Assembly (NCBI GenBank): GCA_030686995.1
Contig: CM060708.1
Span: forward strand, 262,072,544-262,136,543
Reading direction: 5' to 3'
Origin: Artemisia argyi
Taxonomy: Eukaryota > Streptophyta > Magnoliopsida > Asterales > Asteraceae
DNA: 64,000 nt
Below are positions 35,124 to 46,429 of the stretch, in pieces (position 1 is the stretch's first letter; every line of letters starts with the position of its first letter). Both the position numbers and the translations under genes were made by a program. The notes beneath the pieces were generated by a model. That model was not told the origin of the DNA, did not search any database, and saw only the letters and a list, made by a program, of their open reading frames with translations.

Positions 35124-35312
35124 ATTTGTATATTTTTTAATTTTCCGCATGTTTTTAAATTTTCGTATGTTTTTATTGATTTTTGTTTGTTTTTATTAAT
35201 TTCCGTATGTTTTTTATTAGTATTTGTAATTTGTAGTACTAGATTTCAATGAATGAAATATTATTTATGAGGTAATGTTATGAATGAAATTAATTAAAGG
35301 GTTTAAATTGTA

Positions 35313-35558
35313 CTCCCTCCGTCTCATAATTATTGTCTATATTTTTTTTTTCGGATGTTCTAAATTAATTATCCACTTTCTATTTTTTTTTGGGTAAATG
35401 GTCAACGACCCGGTAAATTTATCCACTTTCTATTTTTAGTAATAAAAAGTGAAATTAGTGAGATAATATGATATTTGAATAATTGAAAATCGTAGTGTCC
35501 CACTTTTATTAAAGTGTGTGATTTTTGTCTACTAGCAATAATTTTGAGACGAGAAGAG
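35313..35558. mobile_element. Stowaway MITE
   Basis: Begins CTCCCTCCGTCTCATAATTA after TA (35311-35312); the inverted right end is CTCTTCTCGTCTCAAAATTA before TA (35559-35560). 246 bp. It sits between the Harbinger fragment and a Harbinger-like end. Confidence 0.85.
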
Positions 35559-35710
35559 TAATTTGTAAGTTTTTAAATAAAGGTGTCTCAAAAAGTGATG
35601 TTGAGGTGGTGTTATGATAAGGGGTGTTTGTTTTGTGTTAATGTTGAAATGGTAAAGCTGATGTTACGCTAACATGACGGGACTTTTTTTTCATAACTCA
35701 AGTTATTATA

Positions 35711-35723
35711 CCAATTGCTCTAA
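35711..35723. mobile_element. Harbinger-like right terminus
   Basis: CCAATTGCTC followed by TAA; inverted this is TTA-GAGCAATTGG, resembling the end and TTA/TAA duplication of PIF/Harbinger elements. The left end was not found. Confidence 0.4.
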
Positions 35724-35817
35724 TAGAGTTATGTTAAAAACTGTATCCATCAACCAAAGTAAATCGACTTAAAGAGCGCATATGAAACCAATATTGTTAC
35801 AAACATTTCATATTTGC

Positions 35818-35823
<6 letters not shown>

Positions 35824-35866
<43 letters not shown>

Positions 35867-35919
35867 TTGTTTCCCAAAAAAAAATGACTTAGTACAAATC
35901 AAATGAAATGCAGCTAATT

Positions 35920-35962
<43 letters not shown>

Positions 35963-35966
35963 AGAG

Positions 35967-35998
<32 letters not shown>
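35824..35998. repeat. Two long poly(A) tracts
   Basis: A41 at 35824-35864 and an A-rich tract at 35924-35998 interrupted by AGAG. The second is shared in position with copy B (55797-55836), next to the F-box stop codon. Confidence 0.9.
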
Positions 35999-36002
<4 letters not shown>

Positions 36003-37129
36003 AACAAAACAAATGTCTGAATGTGAAAGCAAACTTTCCACGTACTCAATTGGGTGTATTCTGATGCGATTACTATGCATCGTATCTCTGTCTTCGAAAT
36101 CATCCAGACTTGCCAAATTATTTAAGTTTCTAAATGAATCTTTCGACATGTCATAAGTAACAAGCTGGTGTGACCCCTTGCACCTCAAAAGAATTATCCC
36201 TTTATCCAAGATACACATAGGATGGAACTTATAAAAACAATCACCTTGGACACCTAATGTGAATGTAAATGTTTTTAACCATAAGTTCTCAACACCTGGT
36301 TTATTCATTACCCACACATTGAATGTAATGGTATCGTCCTTAATTGGTGATCAAGCAAAGGCTGCGTCCATCTAAGGAACCCAAAACAACCCCTTGGTAG
36401 TCGTTTATCCGCCTTGTAATCGGAATAATCTCCATATAATGATGTCCATGTATGTGTGAAAATGCCATCTCCTTAACATTGAAAGCAATTATCCCCATAT
36501 TCATTAATGAAATAGTCCAATACAAACACCCATTTAAAAACACGCCCCCATCACCCCAAAAGAAAATTTCCTTTTTAAGGTATTGTGACGATTTGCTCCA
36601 TGAACTAGTTTTAAGATCGAACACACTTAAATATATTGCCGCCAGGTGGATAGCCACTTTCTACAAATCTAAAAATCTTTAAGTCATTTGTATCAAATCC
36701 ATATCTATGGGGGAGCCTAAAAGTCCAACCACGTGGTTGTGGATCCATAACATCAAGTGTCTTAGAAGCACGCGTTAGCGGTTTGTATAGGATCATATGG
36801 CTACGTAACGACATATCTATTAAAACCAAAATCACTATGCCATTGAATGTTCCAACCATTGAGACAAAATTATATTCATCTAAAAGAGAAGGAACCTTAA
36901 CTATGGAATGAGCCTTGTCGTCGACTGGTACATTGGCATCTATAACAGCAAGCGGCGATGGATATTTAAGCATGATCATGCGACGTGATCTTGACTTCAT
37001 AAAATAAGGATCTGAAATGAGACGATTCCAATGTGTCGATACACATCTAAACCGTAGTAATGGCTTTCCGGGTAGTCGAGCAAGTATGTTGTGAAGAATG
37101 CCATCAGGTATATGACGATTGCCATCCAT
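35985..37129 (-). pseudogene. F-box protein pseudogene, copy A
   Basis: The minus strand starts MDGNRHIPDGILHNILARLP, nearly identical to the intact copy at 55843-56982. A 5-base deletion near 36626 (FKC-VRS instead of FKCDVFD) shifts the frame; a second shift near 36330 lies after SLCLIT. At the end a lost T removes the stop codon, so the frame would run into the poly(T) tract as poly-Phe. The remaining sequence is collinear with the F-box and F-box-associated domains. Three independent lesions make a working product unlikely. Confidence 0.9.
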
Positions 37130-37385
37130 ATATGAAAAGTGAGCGTGTCAAAATGTTTTTGATGAAAATGTAGGTGATAGGAGTCTGGTTTGTTAGTTAT
37201 TTAGCATTATTAGGAAACCCTACTTCTAGATTCAAATCTGTATACTTATCATATAAAAAACATACATTATCTCTAGTTTTTATAAGTCGTATATTTGTAT
37301 GCAAGAAAATAACGAAGTGAGAACTTATTTAGCATTTTGCTGATGCAAAAATTTCTAGTATAGTATGACATTGTTGATCCTATTA

Positions 37386-37941
37386 GACTAAATTCATGTT
37401 TTTTTAATTTTTTCATTAAAGGCCTGTTTGTTTAGTTTTTTAATTAAGTCATGTTAAATTAAAGTGTTTGTCTAAATATATGATGTCTGTTTGTAAATGA
37501 ATAAATGATTGTTTGTTTTGTGTGCTGAATAAAGTGTCTGAATTAGAAAAAAATACTGTTATACCCTTTTATTTGAAATAAGGTTAAGAAATGAGAGAGT
37601 AAATAAGTAAAATTAGGTTAAAAGGGATGACTTAATTTGGAGACCCCCATCTCATTGGCTTTTTCTAGGAAGTCATATGTTAGTTTTAAGCACTAAACAA
37701 ACATCCATTTGATGACTTAATTAACTTACCTATTTTTCAATTAAGACACTTTAAGTTATTATCAAACACTACCTAAGCCATGTTAATTAACAGGATGACT
37801 TAATGTGGAGACCCTCAGTTTTATCACTTTTTATTTTAAGTCATTTCTTTTAATCAAGTGAAAAACAAACAACTTTTTACATGACGTAATAAATTAAGTT
37901 TTTTGATATTAAGTCAATTAAGTTGTATTCAAACACCACCT
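37386..37941. mobile_element. Insertion in copy A, hAT-type MITE-like
   Basis: About 550 bases between GACTAAA and ACCAAAAATGG are absent from copy B (57275-57285). The ends read AGGCCTGTTTGTTTAG and, inverted, AGGTGGTGTTTGAATAC, with AATTAAGT/ACTTAATT beside them. Exact boundaries and duplication are uncertain. Confidence 0.6.
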
Positions 37942-39342
37942 AAAACCAAAAATGGTAGTATTTGCTAACCTAGCTTGTTTAAGATATTTTTTGAACCAAA
38001 CCGATCAAGTTGTTTATCCTGGCCCATTGGACCAAAGATAGCTCAGCAAAACGAGTAGTGATGGGCCAAAGTTATTAGCCAATTTCTTTTCCTAACCGTA
38101 AACAAGCAAAACAAAAAAATAAAAAATAAGTGGACAGTCATTATTGGCCAAACTTTAAGAAAAAAGTCAACTCGCAAATAAGATTGAGCATTATATGGCC
38201 GTTTTCGAGGGCATGCAAGGTGACTGACCGCTCAGGGCGTCAAAAATTTTAGAGGCTTCAAAATTTGTCCCGTATGTTTACACATATTTTTCACGAATAA
38301 AAACTATATTTAGATGAGAAAATATCTTAAATGTGTAATATGGTAAACGTTTAGATAACTAATTACGGTGACACATTATATATAACATTCGCTTTCAAAA
38401 TGACTCATTATTTACTTTCGTCCATGGCCCTTAAAATTTTCAAAAATTCAGGACGACCATGCCTCTCATGTTTTGTGTCTGCTTATTTTTCTACTCGCAT
38501 AAAAAATATAACACGTGTTTTTCATTCATTGTCTTTGTTTGTATTAACAAAACAAGGAAAGCAACGGCCGGCCGCGTTGCGGCCTGGCGAGGTTTTTTTG
38601 CTCGGATTTGTTTTGCTATGGTGTCTAGTAAAGAAATAGGATAAATTAGTATACTTTTAAACGGTTTTTGTTAAGGTTAATCTGTTTAGTCATTGACACA
38701 TTTGCAAAGCGAATACTACTAAGGCAAATCACCTTTTAACATCCGTGCTTCGCGGTGGGATGTTTGCATATGAAAGTATTGTAGGGAGCGTTGGGGAACA
38801 CTAATGTTATCAGTTCGTTTTCATTTAATGGTTTGTGACGACAGGTTCATAAACAGTTCAAGAAAGTCAATGCAATATGCTTATCAATAATACCAGAACA
38901 CAAAAGCACAAACAAACCAATTTTGAGGCATTATATGGTTTGGTTTCTGAACCATGGAAATTAGAAATGCTAACAGTTTTATTTTAGCTCATTACCACAT
39001 AAGCAAACAGATCATATGACACCATATATTCAGCTACAAAACAGGTTAATGATTAAAATAATTACAACAGAAAATAATATTAGATTTTACAATATTGCAG
39101 ACCTACCCAAGAAAGTGGAACCATTACTGCACCCGAATATCCAAGCATTGTTGATACCAGTCGTAAGAACAAAACCGACTTCAAACCATGAATCTACATC
39201 AAAGAAAAACTAACGGTTAACTTCTGCGTATTATAAAGGTAATGATAAACTCAAAACATGTCTATGGAAGGTCATAACTCCTTCAAAAACATGTATGCAA
39301 ATGCAGCGAGCTAATTATGTAAGAACTACCAATTTCACTTAC

Positions 39343-42300
39343 CATGATTCGTTGGCTGTGGTTGTCTGGTATTCCCATGTATACCAAATTGCGGGGTTTT
39401 GGACGGTGACCTGGAATTGATGTTCGTTGAGAATGACCTGATGTCGTGGGTGTGGCAGAAGGGATTGCATTAGACGACAGTGAAGCACTTACATCAACAA
39501 TCATGCAAAAGTTTGAGGAACAAATAATATGGCGCACGAACAATAGCAAAGAGTATATAAATACCTTGTTTAGATGTAGGTGTACCATGTGTTGCAAACG
39601 CGGTCGGAGGCACAAAGGAATTACCTCGTGGCATATATGGCCTAGTATGTGCAGGCGACACGAATCTTTCTGATGCTTGTCTGGACGATGACGCATCAGG
39701 AGGCTGTCTACGGGGCCGTTGTGAAGCTCTTTAGCCTTAAAATATTGGAAATAAGAGAACAAATTTAGCAACAGCAAGGGGTTGTGCAGAACCGTAGGAA
39801 CGTACGTGAATGTATAAATATAAACCTTCACGAATCTGTGGGCAGTTCCTTTTGCGAGAAACACGTGCAATGGAAGTGTTACCTGAAGTGTGCGCACATA
39901 TGTTAGCACAAAAAATAATGGTGACACACAACAATAAATAACATCTTTAAAGAATGAAAGTACCTACTGCCGATAACCCAACAGTACCAAACCGAGCAGG
40001 AACATCATCCGCACTTCCAAATCCTTCGTCATCGACAGTCATCTGATGGCGAATGACACCTGCTTGAAAGCCCAACGCCACGGACCTAGCAGTCTCATGT
40101 ATGTAACCTGCCACAAAAGGCATGATTAAATAAATGTATGGTTATTATGCTTTAACATCATAAGAATGAGTAAAAACGTGCAAATCACCAACCTCGGGAA
40201 CGGGAGCTAACGACAGTATTGCTGTAATGAGATGTAGGCATGGAAAGAATGGCACAGGTGTTGACAACCGGGGTTCTAGCAGGTAAAGAAACACTATGCA
40301 AGGGTGAGGGAACCACATTTGCCAAACCGGCAACCTGGTAAAGAAACATGAAAATAGCAAGGCTTCCTGAAATGTTGTAAGATCTGAAAGAAATTCACCG
40401 CTTTCCACTACGCCCTCGACCGATGATCAAGTTTAGACTTTTGACCTATAGAGACCATTGGCTGCTTCAAATCCAGGACATAACTTCAACAACTCTACAT
40501 CGACAACAAAAACCGTAAACCACTTACCATTCAAAATATCTTTTTTTTCTCAAAAAAAATAATAAATTAATAATAAAAAACAAAACAAAAAACAAAAAAT
40601 TTATAATGCAACGAAGTCAATAAGCAATTCAAGAAACCCAAAAAAAATAGTAATTATGAAGAATGCAAACAAACTTTATAAAGCATAAAATGTGATGAAC
40701 CAGGTTAAGTGGATATACTTCTTATTTTGTATCCAGATCCCTCTGTCATATTACACCTGCAAAGTATCATAGGCTGACCGGAATAAGCAATTAGGGACTG
40801 TATATTCACATCACAAAATCATATAAATCTAATAAAAATTGAATCTTGGGTCATAATTCTTTTTTATATTCAACTTCACACAAAGTCAACTACACGTACA
40901 GGGATTCTTTACATAAATGCTCAAAGGTAAACCTCTTTTTCTATTCATTTTTGTATTGCCAGAAAGTAATCAAACCCTAAAATTACTAAAAGCAGTAAGC
41001 AAAATCGATGGTGCTTAGGGATTCGAATTAGTTGTTACCAGCTCTTTCAATTTCATGGTTCCTTACGTTTCCATGTCCCCTGTAGATTTAATGAATCTGT
41101 AACCAAAGGATATCACCTTCAGCATCTTCATCACCATACGGATAAAAGAAAATCCTAAAACTAAAGCGCATAGGTATCAAACAAAGACAAAATGACACTC
41201 AATAAAAAGAAAATCTATGAAATTTTGGGAACCGCATAACCAAAAATGGTGACAAAATCAAACCTGATAGTGGTAAAGTGGCTTTTGGGCGGTGGAGGTT
41301 TATGAGTCTTAGTTATCCAGCACATAACTTTTTAGCCAAAATCCTCGAGGGTGATCTTTTGAATCTTTGTCTTCTTCATTATCTGAGATAAGGCATTTTT
41401 TTAGTCGTTGTTGTTTGCTGAAGATCCGAACGTCGGCAAACTTTGAGAAAGCAAAGAAAGTAAGCATATATTCGTAGTAGTTCCATATTGGGCCTCAGCA
41501 TTAGCAGCGTGGCCTGTAGAAGCGGCTGTACATAGTACATACCGGGTTATGTTATTTTACCGCTACTTACTGTACACACTACATACCGGATCAACTTCGA
41601 ACTTCTATATCAGGTTTCCATTCCCTTATAAAATTCATTCTGTTTTGTTTGATGCAAAGAAAGCGCGTTGTCCTGTCGTCACTTGTTGGCACTGTTGTTG
41701 ATACCATTGTTGGTGTTCTTCTTGTTCTTGTCTTTGTCGTACGTGTCATACGACAATGACAGTCGCCTAAGACAACAGTAACATAAAAGGTAGAATAAAA
41801 AGGCAATCAAGAACATATCAAAGGCAGACAATGTACATGGAACTGACATTAAATACACATAGGCCACATGATCACCATTTTACAATATAAATGGTTAGTG
41901 CGAGTAGCACAAAAGGTTTAACAAACAACAAATCAAAGATCTTCAAAAAAAAAATGGTATTCCAAATATAGGAACGTTTTGGGCCGTGTGTCTAGTTTGC
42001 ATTAAGGACAAAATAAGGAATAGTCATGTTACAGTAGAGGCAAGCATATGAGATGGACCCAACGGGTTAAGTAATTGTATGTGGCTGACCTTGGTGGCTA
42101 GCCGTTGCTGTCGGTGGCGATGCACTATCCGCTGTTGCAGTCCGTGCGATCAAATCAGGGTCACCTGAAACGATAATAGCCTGAGTTGTTTAATAAGGCT
42201 ATGACGGAGAATTTATGAGTGTTTTTAAATGTATGGTTACTAACATTACAAACTACCTGCGCATAACTGGTCAGTACGGCTTTTACGACCAACGTGCGCG

Positions 42301-42440
42301 CCATGGGCTGTGGCTGTTACCTCATGTTGATACCTATCAATAGTCCCTTTAATCCTCATAACCTCACCAAACATTAGCGATTCCTTATTCGATTTCAGTA
42401 AGCAACTTCTTCACGTGATCTTCTTCATTCTCCATCTTGC
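39343..42440 (-). pseudogene. Multi-exon gene fragment captured in Helitron (ii)
   Basis: On the minus strand, open segments with AG/GT borders lie in a row: about 42244-42440 (starts MENEEDHVKKLL, then a frame break), 42090-42164 (GDPDLIARTATADSASPP), 40193-40334 (VAGLANVVPSPLHSVSLP), 39968-40107 (YIHETARSVALGFQAG), 39826-39882 (GNTSIARVSRKRNCPQIR), 39565-39733 (RRQPPDASSSRQASERF) and about 39343-39480 (GHSQRTSIPGHRPKPRN). The inferred protein is Ser/Pro/Arg-rich and I recognise no family. It could be the N-terminal part of a Helitron's own protein or a captured host gene. The frame break in the first exon suggests it no longer codes. Confidence 0.45.
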
Positions 42441-42741
42441 AAACAATACTTTAAAAATTATACCCTAAATAAACAAATTATAAATACATCTTTCATTTAA
42501 GCATTTCATCAAACATTTGGTGTGCAACCAATTTCCTTTGTAAAAACAACACCAAACGACCTTATTATTTCTTCAATCACCTTAATCATTTTATCCACAT
42601 ATATATTAAATCCCAATTTTATATAAAAAAAATGCATATGAGTTTGAATCACGACAAACAGTATCAAACATGCGATTACAAAATACCAAACAGCAACAAC
42701 AAATTCGGTATCAAAATCAAAATAACCATCTTCTTCATAAT

Positions 42742-42860
42742 AAAGCCCTAATCTTAACCATCAAAATCAAAATAACCATCTTCTTCATAATAAAGGCCTA
42801 ATCTTAACCCCACGAAAAACACAAACACAATCAAGCCCTAATCTTAACCAAATTAGAAAA
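42742..42860. repeat. Direct repeat, 50-bp type, in Helitron (ii)
   Basis: CCTAATCTTAACC followed by ATCAAAATCAAAATAACC and TCTTCTTCATAATAAAG occurs two to three times. Probably part of the 5' flank of the captured sequence. Confidence 0.6.
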
Positions 42861-43696
42861 CCACGAAAACCTACCTTGATTAATTGATATGTGCTAAATT
42901 TGGAATGGCAACCATACCTTGATTAATTCCGGATAGTCACCCTGGTTTTTGATAAGAATGAGAGGTGCGTGTGTGTGGGAAGAATCTGGAACCCTCACAA
43001 AAAAGTAGCAGAAGCGTTAGGTTGTGTATGTGTCGAGATTGGGCTAGGTGAGACTGGGCTGGAAACCTGGGCTCCAGCAGCCCGCATGGTTTTGGCGGGA
43101 AATCTGCAGGGCAAAACGACGTCGGAGATGTTGGTTTTTAAATATATTAGTAATACTGATGCTTGGTAGTTCATAGATCCTCTAAAACGTCTTTGTATAT
43201 ATATACTTGACAAAAATTTGGATCCAAAGCTGAAAGTAAACAAAAAAACACACATACATGCTTCGTTTTCGTAGTCACGTGCATTTCATCCCTATGAAAC
43301 TCATGTAACATGATGGAAATATGACTTTGCTCCTTGAAATATTTTAACATGACCTTAAGTCTAACATAATGTATGCAAAAGTATATGTACCTCCTATTGA
43401 TAATACAATAGTTTTGAATTCACAAAAGATAATCCAAACTATCAAATACAAATATCATATGTTTTTGTTCTATGAAATGTCAATTATGGACAACAATGTG
43501 TCAATATTTTTTGCATGCCACAAGTTATATTTTTTTAGTTACTTGCAAGTCCAAGTAATGGGGCTTCTTATAATTATAAAAATCTTATTGAATTAACCAA
43601 AATAAACATTCTACCAAAACTCACATTACACCTTCCAATCCAAAATAGAACATTATATCCATTTCTTTATGTGTTTACCCTTTTGTTAGTTTATTT

Positions 43697-43924
43697 GGGG
43701 TGTTTGTTTCGGCTTTATATAATCTTCTTATAACTTATTTGGTTTTTGCTTATATTTTATAAGTTCACTTTTTGTGATTTATTTCGAAACTTTTCGGCTT
43801 ATATAAGTTTATTGCGACATAATGAACTTATATAAGCCTAAATGTGTCAAAATAAGCCACAAAAAATGAGCTTTTGAAACCTAAGCACAAAACTAAATAA
43901 GCCATGAGCCGAAACAAACACCCC
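43697..43924. mobile_element. hAT-type MITE, 228 bp
   Basis: The two ends are perfect 18-base inverted repeats, GGGGTGTTTGTTTCGGCT. The interior is palindromic (TTATATAAG, AAGCC). Copy B holds the same element at about 58905-59105, cut off before its last bases, so it predates the duplication. Confidence 0.7.
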
Positions 43925-44247
43925 ATTAAACTTAGGATGTGTATGGATTTTTTTTTTTTTACTTATGCTTAAAACTTACGAGTAGTACTTAAAACTGCTT
44001 AAAAATATTTACTTTCACAACAAGTGTTTAAATTTACCTATCTATACTTCTATATATACATATAATGTAAAAATGATCAATGTGGAATGTTGAGTTTTCA
44101 ACAATAGTCAAATGAGAGAGAAAGTGGAATATAATTAATACTCTTATTAAAATACCATAATACTTAAAAGTACAATTATTTATTCACATTGTACAACCAA
44201 ATTAAAGCATATCTACCAAATTAAATACAACCAATTCAAACACAAAT

Positions 44248-44680
44248 CGGGTTGACCCGGGACGCTTCAAACCCGGCGGGTTGACCCAACTTAATTTGAC
44301 CAATTTTTGACCCAACCTAGTAAGTTGACCCGGTTTAAATACAACCAATTCAAAGACAAATCGGGTTGACCCGGGACGCTTCAAACCCGGCGGGTTGACC
44401 CAGCTTAATTTGACCCATTTTCGACCCAACCTAGCAAGTTGACCCGGTTTAAATCGATCTACTTTTCGACCGGAACGGTTCAACCGGTTGAACCACCCGT
44501 GTCGAACCGGGTTTCAAAACATTATCAATTACTTAAAAGTACAATGATTTATTCACATTGTATAACCAATTAAAAACATATCTGCCAAATTAAATACAAC
44601 CAATTAAAACACAAACCGGGTTGACCCGGGACGCTTCAAACCCGTTTTTCGACCGGAACGGTTCAACCAGTTTAACCACC
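44248..44680. repeat. CGGGTTGACCCGGGACG repeats
   Basis: The motif starts at 44248, 44362 and 44618; the first two units (114 bases apart) are nearly identical. Similar sequence occurs in the inverted-repeat arms (15600-15720, 19740-19860). Confidence 0.8.
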
Positions 44681-44700
44681 CGGGGAATCTCGTTGCTTGC

Positions 44701-45411
44701 GGGTTGCCCCCTCATTGCTTGCGTTTGAAAATAGGATGCCCGATTATTCTTTTAAGGAATCTCGATCCGGAAAATGGATTATGTAATGACACGAGGTTGA
44801 TATGTAAACGTTTTGACCCTAATGTCATCAACGCCGAGATTGCTGTCGGGCAACACGCTGGACTTAGAGTGCTCTTGCCAATCAGTGGCGAAGCTATAAA
44901 ATTTTCAGGGGGGGGGGGGGGGGGTCGGGATCTAATTTTTTTTTCCTAAGGCTATTTTTCGGGTAATACTGAAATTTTGGGGGGTCGAAACCGAATATAC
45001 CGAAATTTTTCTACACGAAAACTATATACCCCGTACATCGCAAAAAAAATTTTAGGGGGTCGAGCGCCCCCCCCCCCCCCCCCCGGCCCCTATGTAGCTA
45101 CGCCATTGTTGCCAAGAATTCCTCTTGCTCCATCTGAAGAAGAGATGTTCCCTTTCAAACTAAAGAGAACACAATTCCCTATTCGCCTTAGCTCTGCGAT
45201 GACTATTAATAAAGCTCAAGGCCAAACAATTCCAAATGTGGGTGTCTATTTGCCTGACTCTGTTTTCTCCCAAGGCCAGCTTTATGTGGCATTGTCTAGA
45301 GGGATTTCCCGTAGAACAACAAAGGTATTGGTTAATCCAGTCAAAGAGTTCCGTCAAGCAGGAATCTACACCTTGAATGTCGTTTATCAAGAAGTTTTAC
45401 GCGAAGAGTAA
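44701..45411 (+). pseudogene. Helitron PIF1-like helicase, C-terminal part, split by a MITE
   Basis: The frame gives LRLKIGCPIILLRNLDP, then GLCNDTRL and VGQHAGLRVLLP, then after the insertion RIPLAPSEEEMFPF, RLSSAMTINKAQGQT, VYLPDSVFSQGQLYVALSR and a normal end at 45409-45411. These are the last motifs of Helitron helicases (the AMTINKAQGQ and QLYVALSR blocks correspond to motifs V and VI). Walker A and B and the whole Rep/HUH domain are absent. Excision of the MITE plus one duplication would leave the codons of the flanks in phase, so the break is the MITE alone in this part. Confidence 0.9.
44883..45108. mobile_element. hAT-type MITE with poly(G)/poly(C) arms, 226 bp
   Basis: Ends CAGTGGCGAAGCTA and, inverted, CAATGGCGTAGCTA. 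Flanks TTGCCAAT (44875-44882) and TTGCCAAG (45109-45116) are an 8-bp duplication with one difference. A G run near 44910 and a C run near 45066-45084 would fold back on each other. It sits inside the helicase coding sequence. Confidence 0.85.
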
Positions 45412-45668
45412 CGTGTGTTGTTAGTTTTTATTTCATAAATGATGTAATGTTTTACTTTCAATTTCATTAAATGTTTTTATATGTTGTTTGATAGATGTTA
45501 AGAATTTTTTATATACTTTAGTTATCGTGTAGTACAACCGTTTGCAATTACATTCTGATCGGTTCACGTTCTATTTTGAACTCTACACAAAACACTCACC
45601 ACAATATTACAAATCGTTAATTATCTGCCGTTAGAAATTCCGTTGCTATGCACGGGTACTCGCCTAGT

Positions 45669-46428
45669 TTTATAAAAGATCCAATACTCGAAAACTATCT
45701 TAACTACTTATAAAGTGAAAATAGTCAAAGTGAAAAAGTGAAATCTTAATTTTTAGTCAATGCCCATAATACCCTTGCAAATGTGGATTTCGTCTATAGC
45801 CATGCAAATAATAAGGAAATGTGGATTTGGTAGAATTGGATCATTAAAATGCAGGAATATATTAACGGAAAGTATTGAAAATTATTACAATGCAAGCTCT
45901 GCCCTCTCTTGAAAATTGAATCTATGTATGGCAACACTTCAATCACTACTAAATAATATAAGGAAACTCGTCAATCACTATCTATGGCAACTCGTAAATC
46001 AATGAACAATAACAGCTGGCTTTATACACAAACCACACGTTAAAAAGCACACACACTTCACAACCACACACTCAAAATTCTCTCTATTTCCCACTCACAC
46101 AAAAACAAACCGCCATGCATAAAGCCTTCTACCGCCGTCTCTTCGATGCCGCCAATCCCTCGATGCCACCATTTATCCTTTATTGTCGGTGAATGGTGTG
46201 TAATGACAGTGATGGGTGTGTGACGATGGTGATGGTGGTGGTAGTTAACAAGTACAATAAACGGGCTTTGAAGGGTTGTTATTTTTTGCTTTGAGGTTGT
46301 TTATTATATGAGATTTTTTTGGGTTTTTTTTTGTTTATTATATGAGATTTTGTATAAACTATTTTAATCCGGATTCGGCTAATACGTCTAAACTATTTTA
46401 AATTAAAGGAAACTAATGGTTGGTAGTA
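45669..46428. other. Between-Helitron stretch, no sure gene
   Basis: A short ORF starts at about 46113 (MHKAFYRRLFDAANPS) after a CA/CT-rich leader and good start context, and stops after 25 codons. It may be the first exon of a captured or lost gene; nothing else was seen. Confidence 0.3.
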
Positions 46429-46429
46429 A

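Larger units (their letters stand above)
38553..43153 (-). mobile_element. Gene-capturing Helitron (ii), 4.6 kb
   Basis: Copy B reads AACAAAA|TACTGATG uninterrupted; copy A carries 4601 bases exactly between that A and T, without duplication, which is the Helitron insertion mode. On the minus strand the 3' end has a hairpin GGCCGC-AAC-GCGGCC (38570-38584) and ends CTTG; the 5' end is TTACTAATATATTTAAAAAC. Neither is fully canonical (TC, CTRR), so terminal mutations or a divergent subfamily are implied. It has no Rep/helicase and contains a series of exon-like segments. Confidence 0.75.
44041..45667 (+). mobile_element. Helitron with helicase remnant, 1627 bp
   Basis: A|TCTATACTTCTATATATACA opens it and CTAG|T closes it (45664-45667). 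Just before the end, CCGT-T-GC TAT GC-ACGG forms the 3' hairpin. Both flanks (A44040, T45668) fit Helitron insertion. Inside are CGGGTTGACCCGGGACG repeats, the C-terminal part of a PIF1-like helicase and a nested MITE. Confidence 0.85.

Noticed and set aside
39283..39927. 214-codon minus-strand ORF as one gene
   Set aside because: It crosses clear splice signals; the open segments in other frames between AG and GT borders make better exons.
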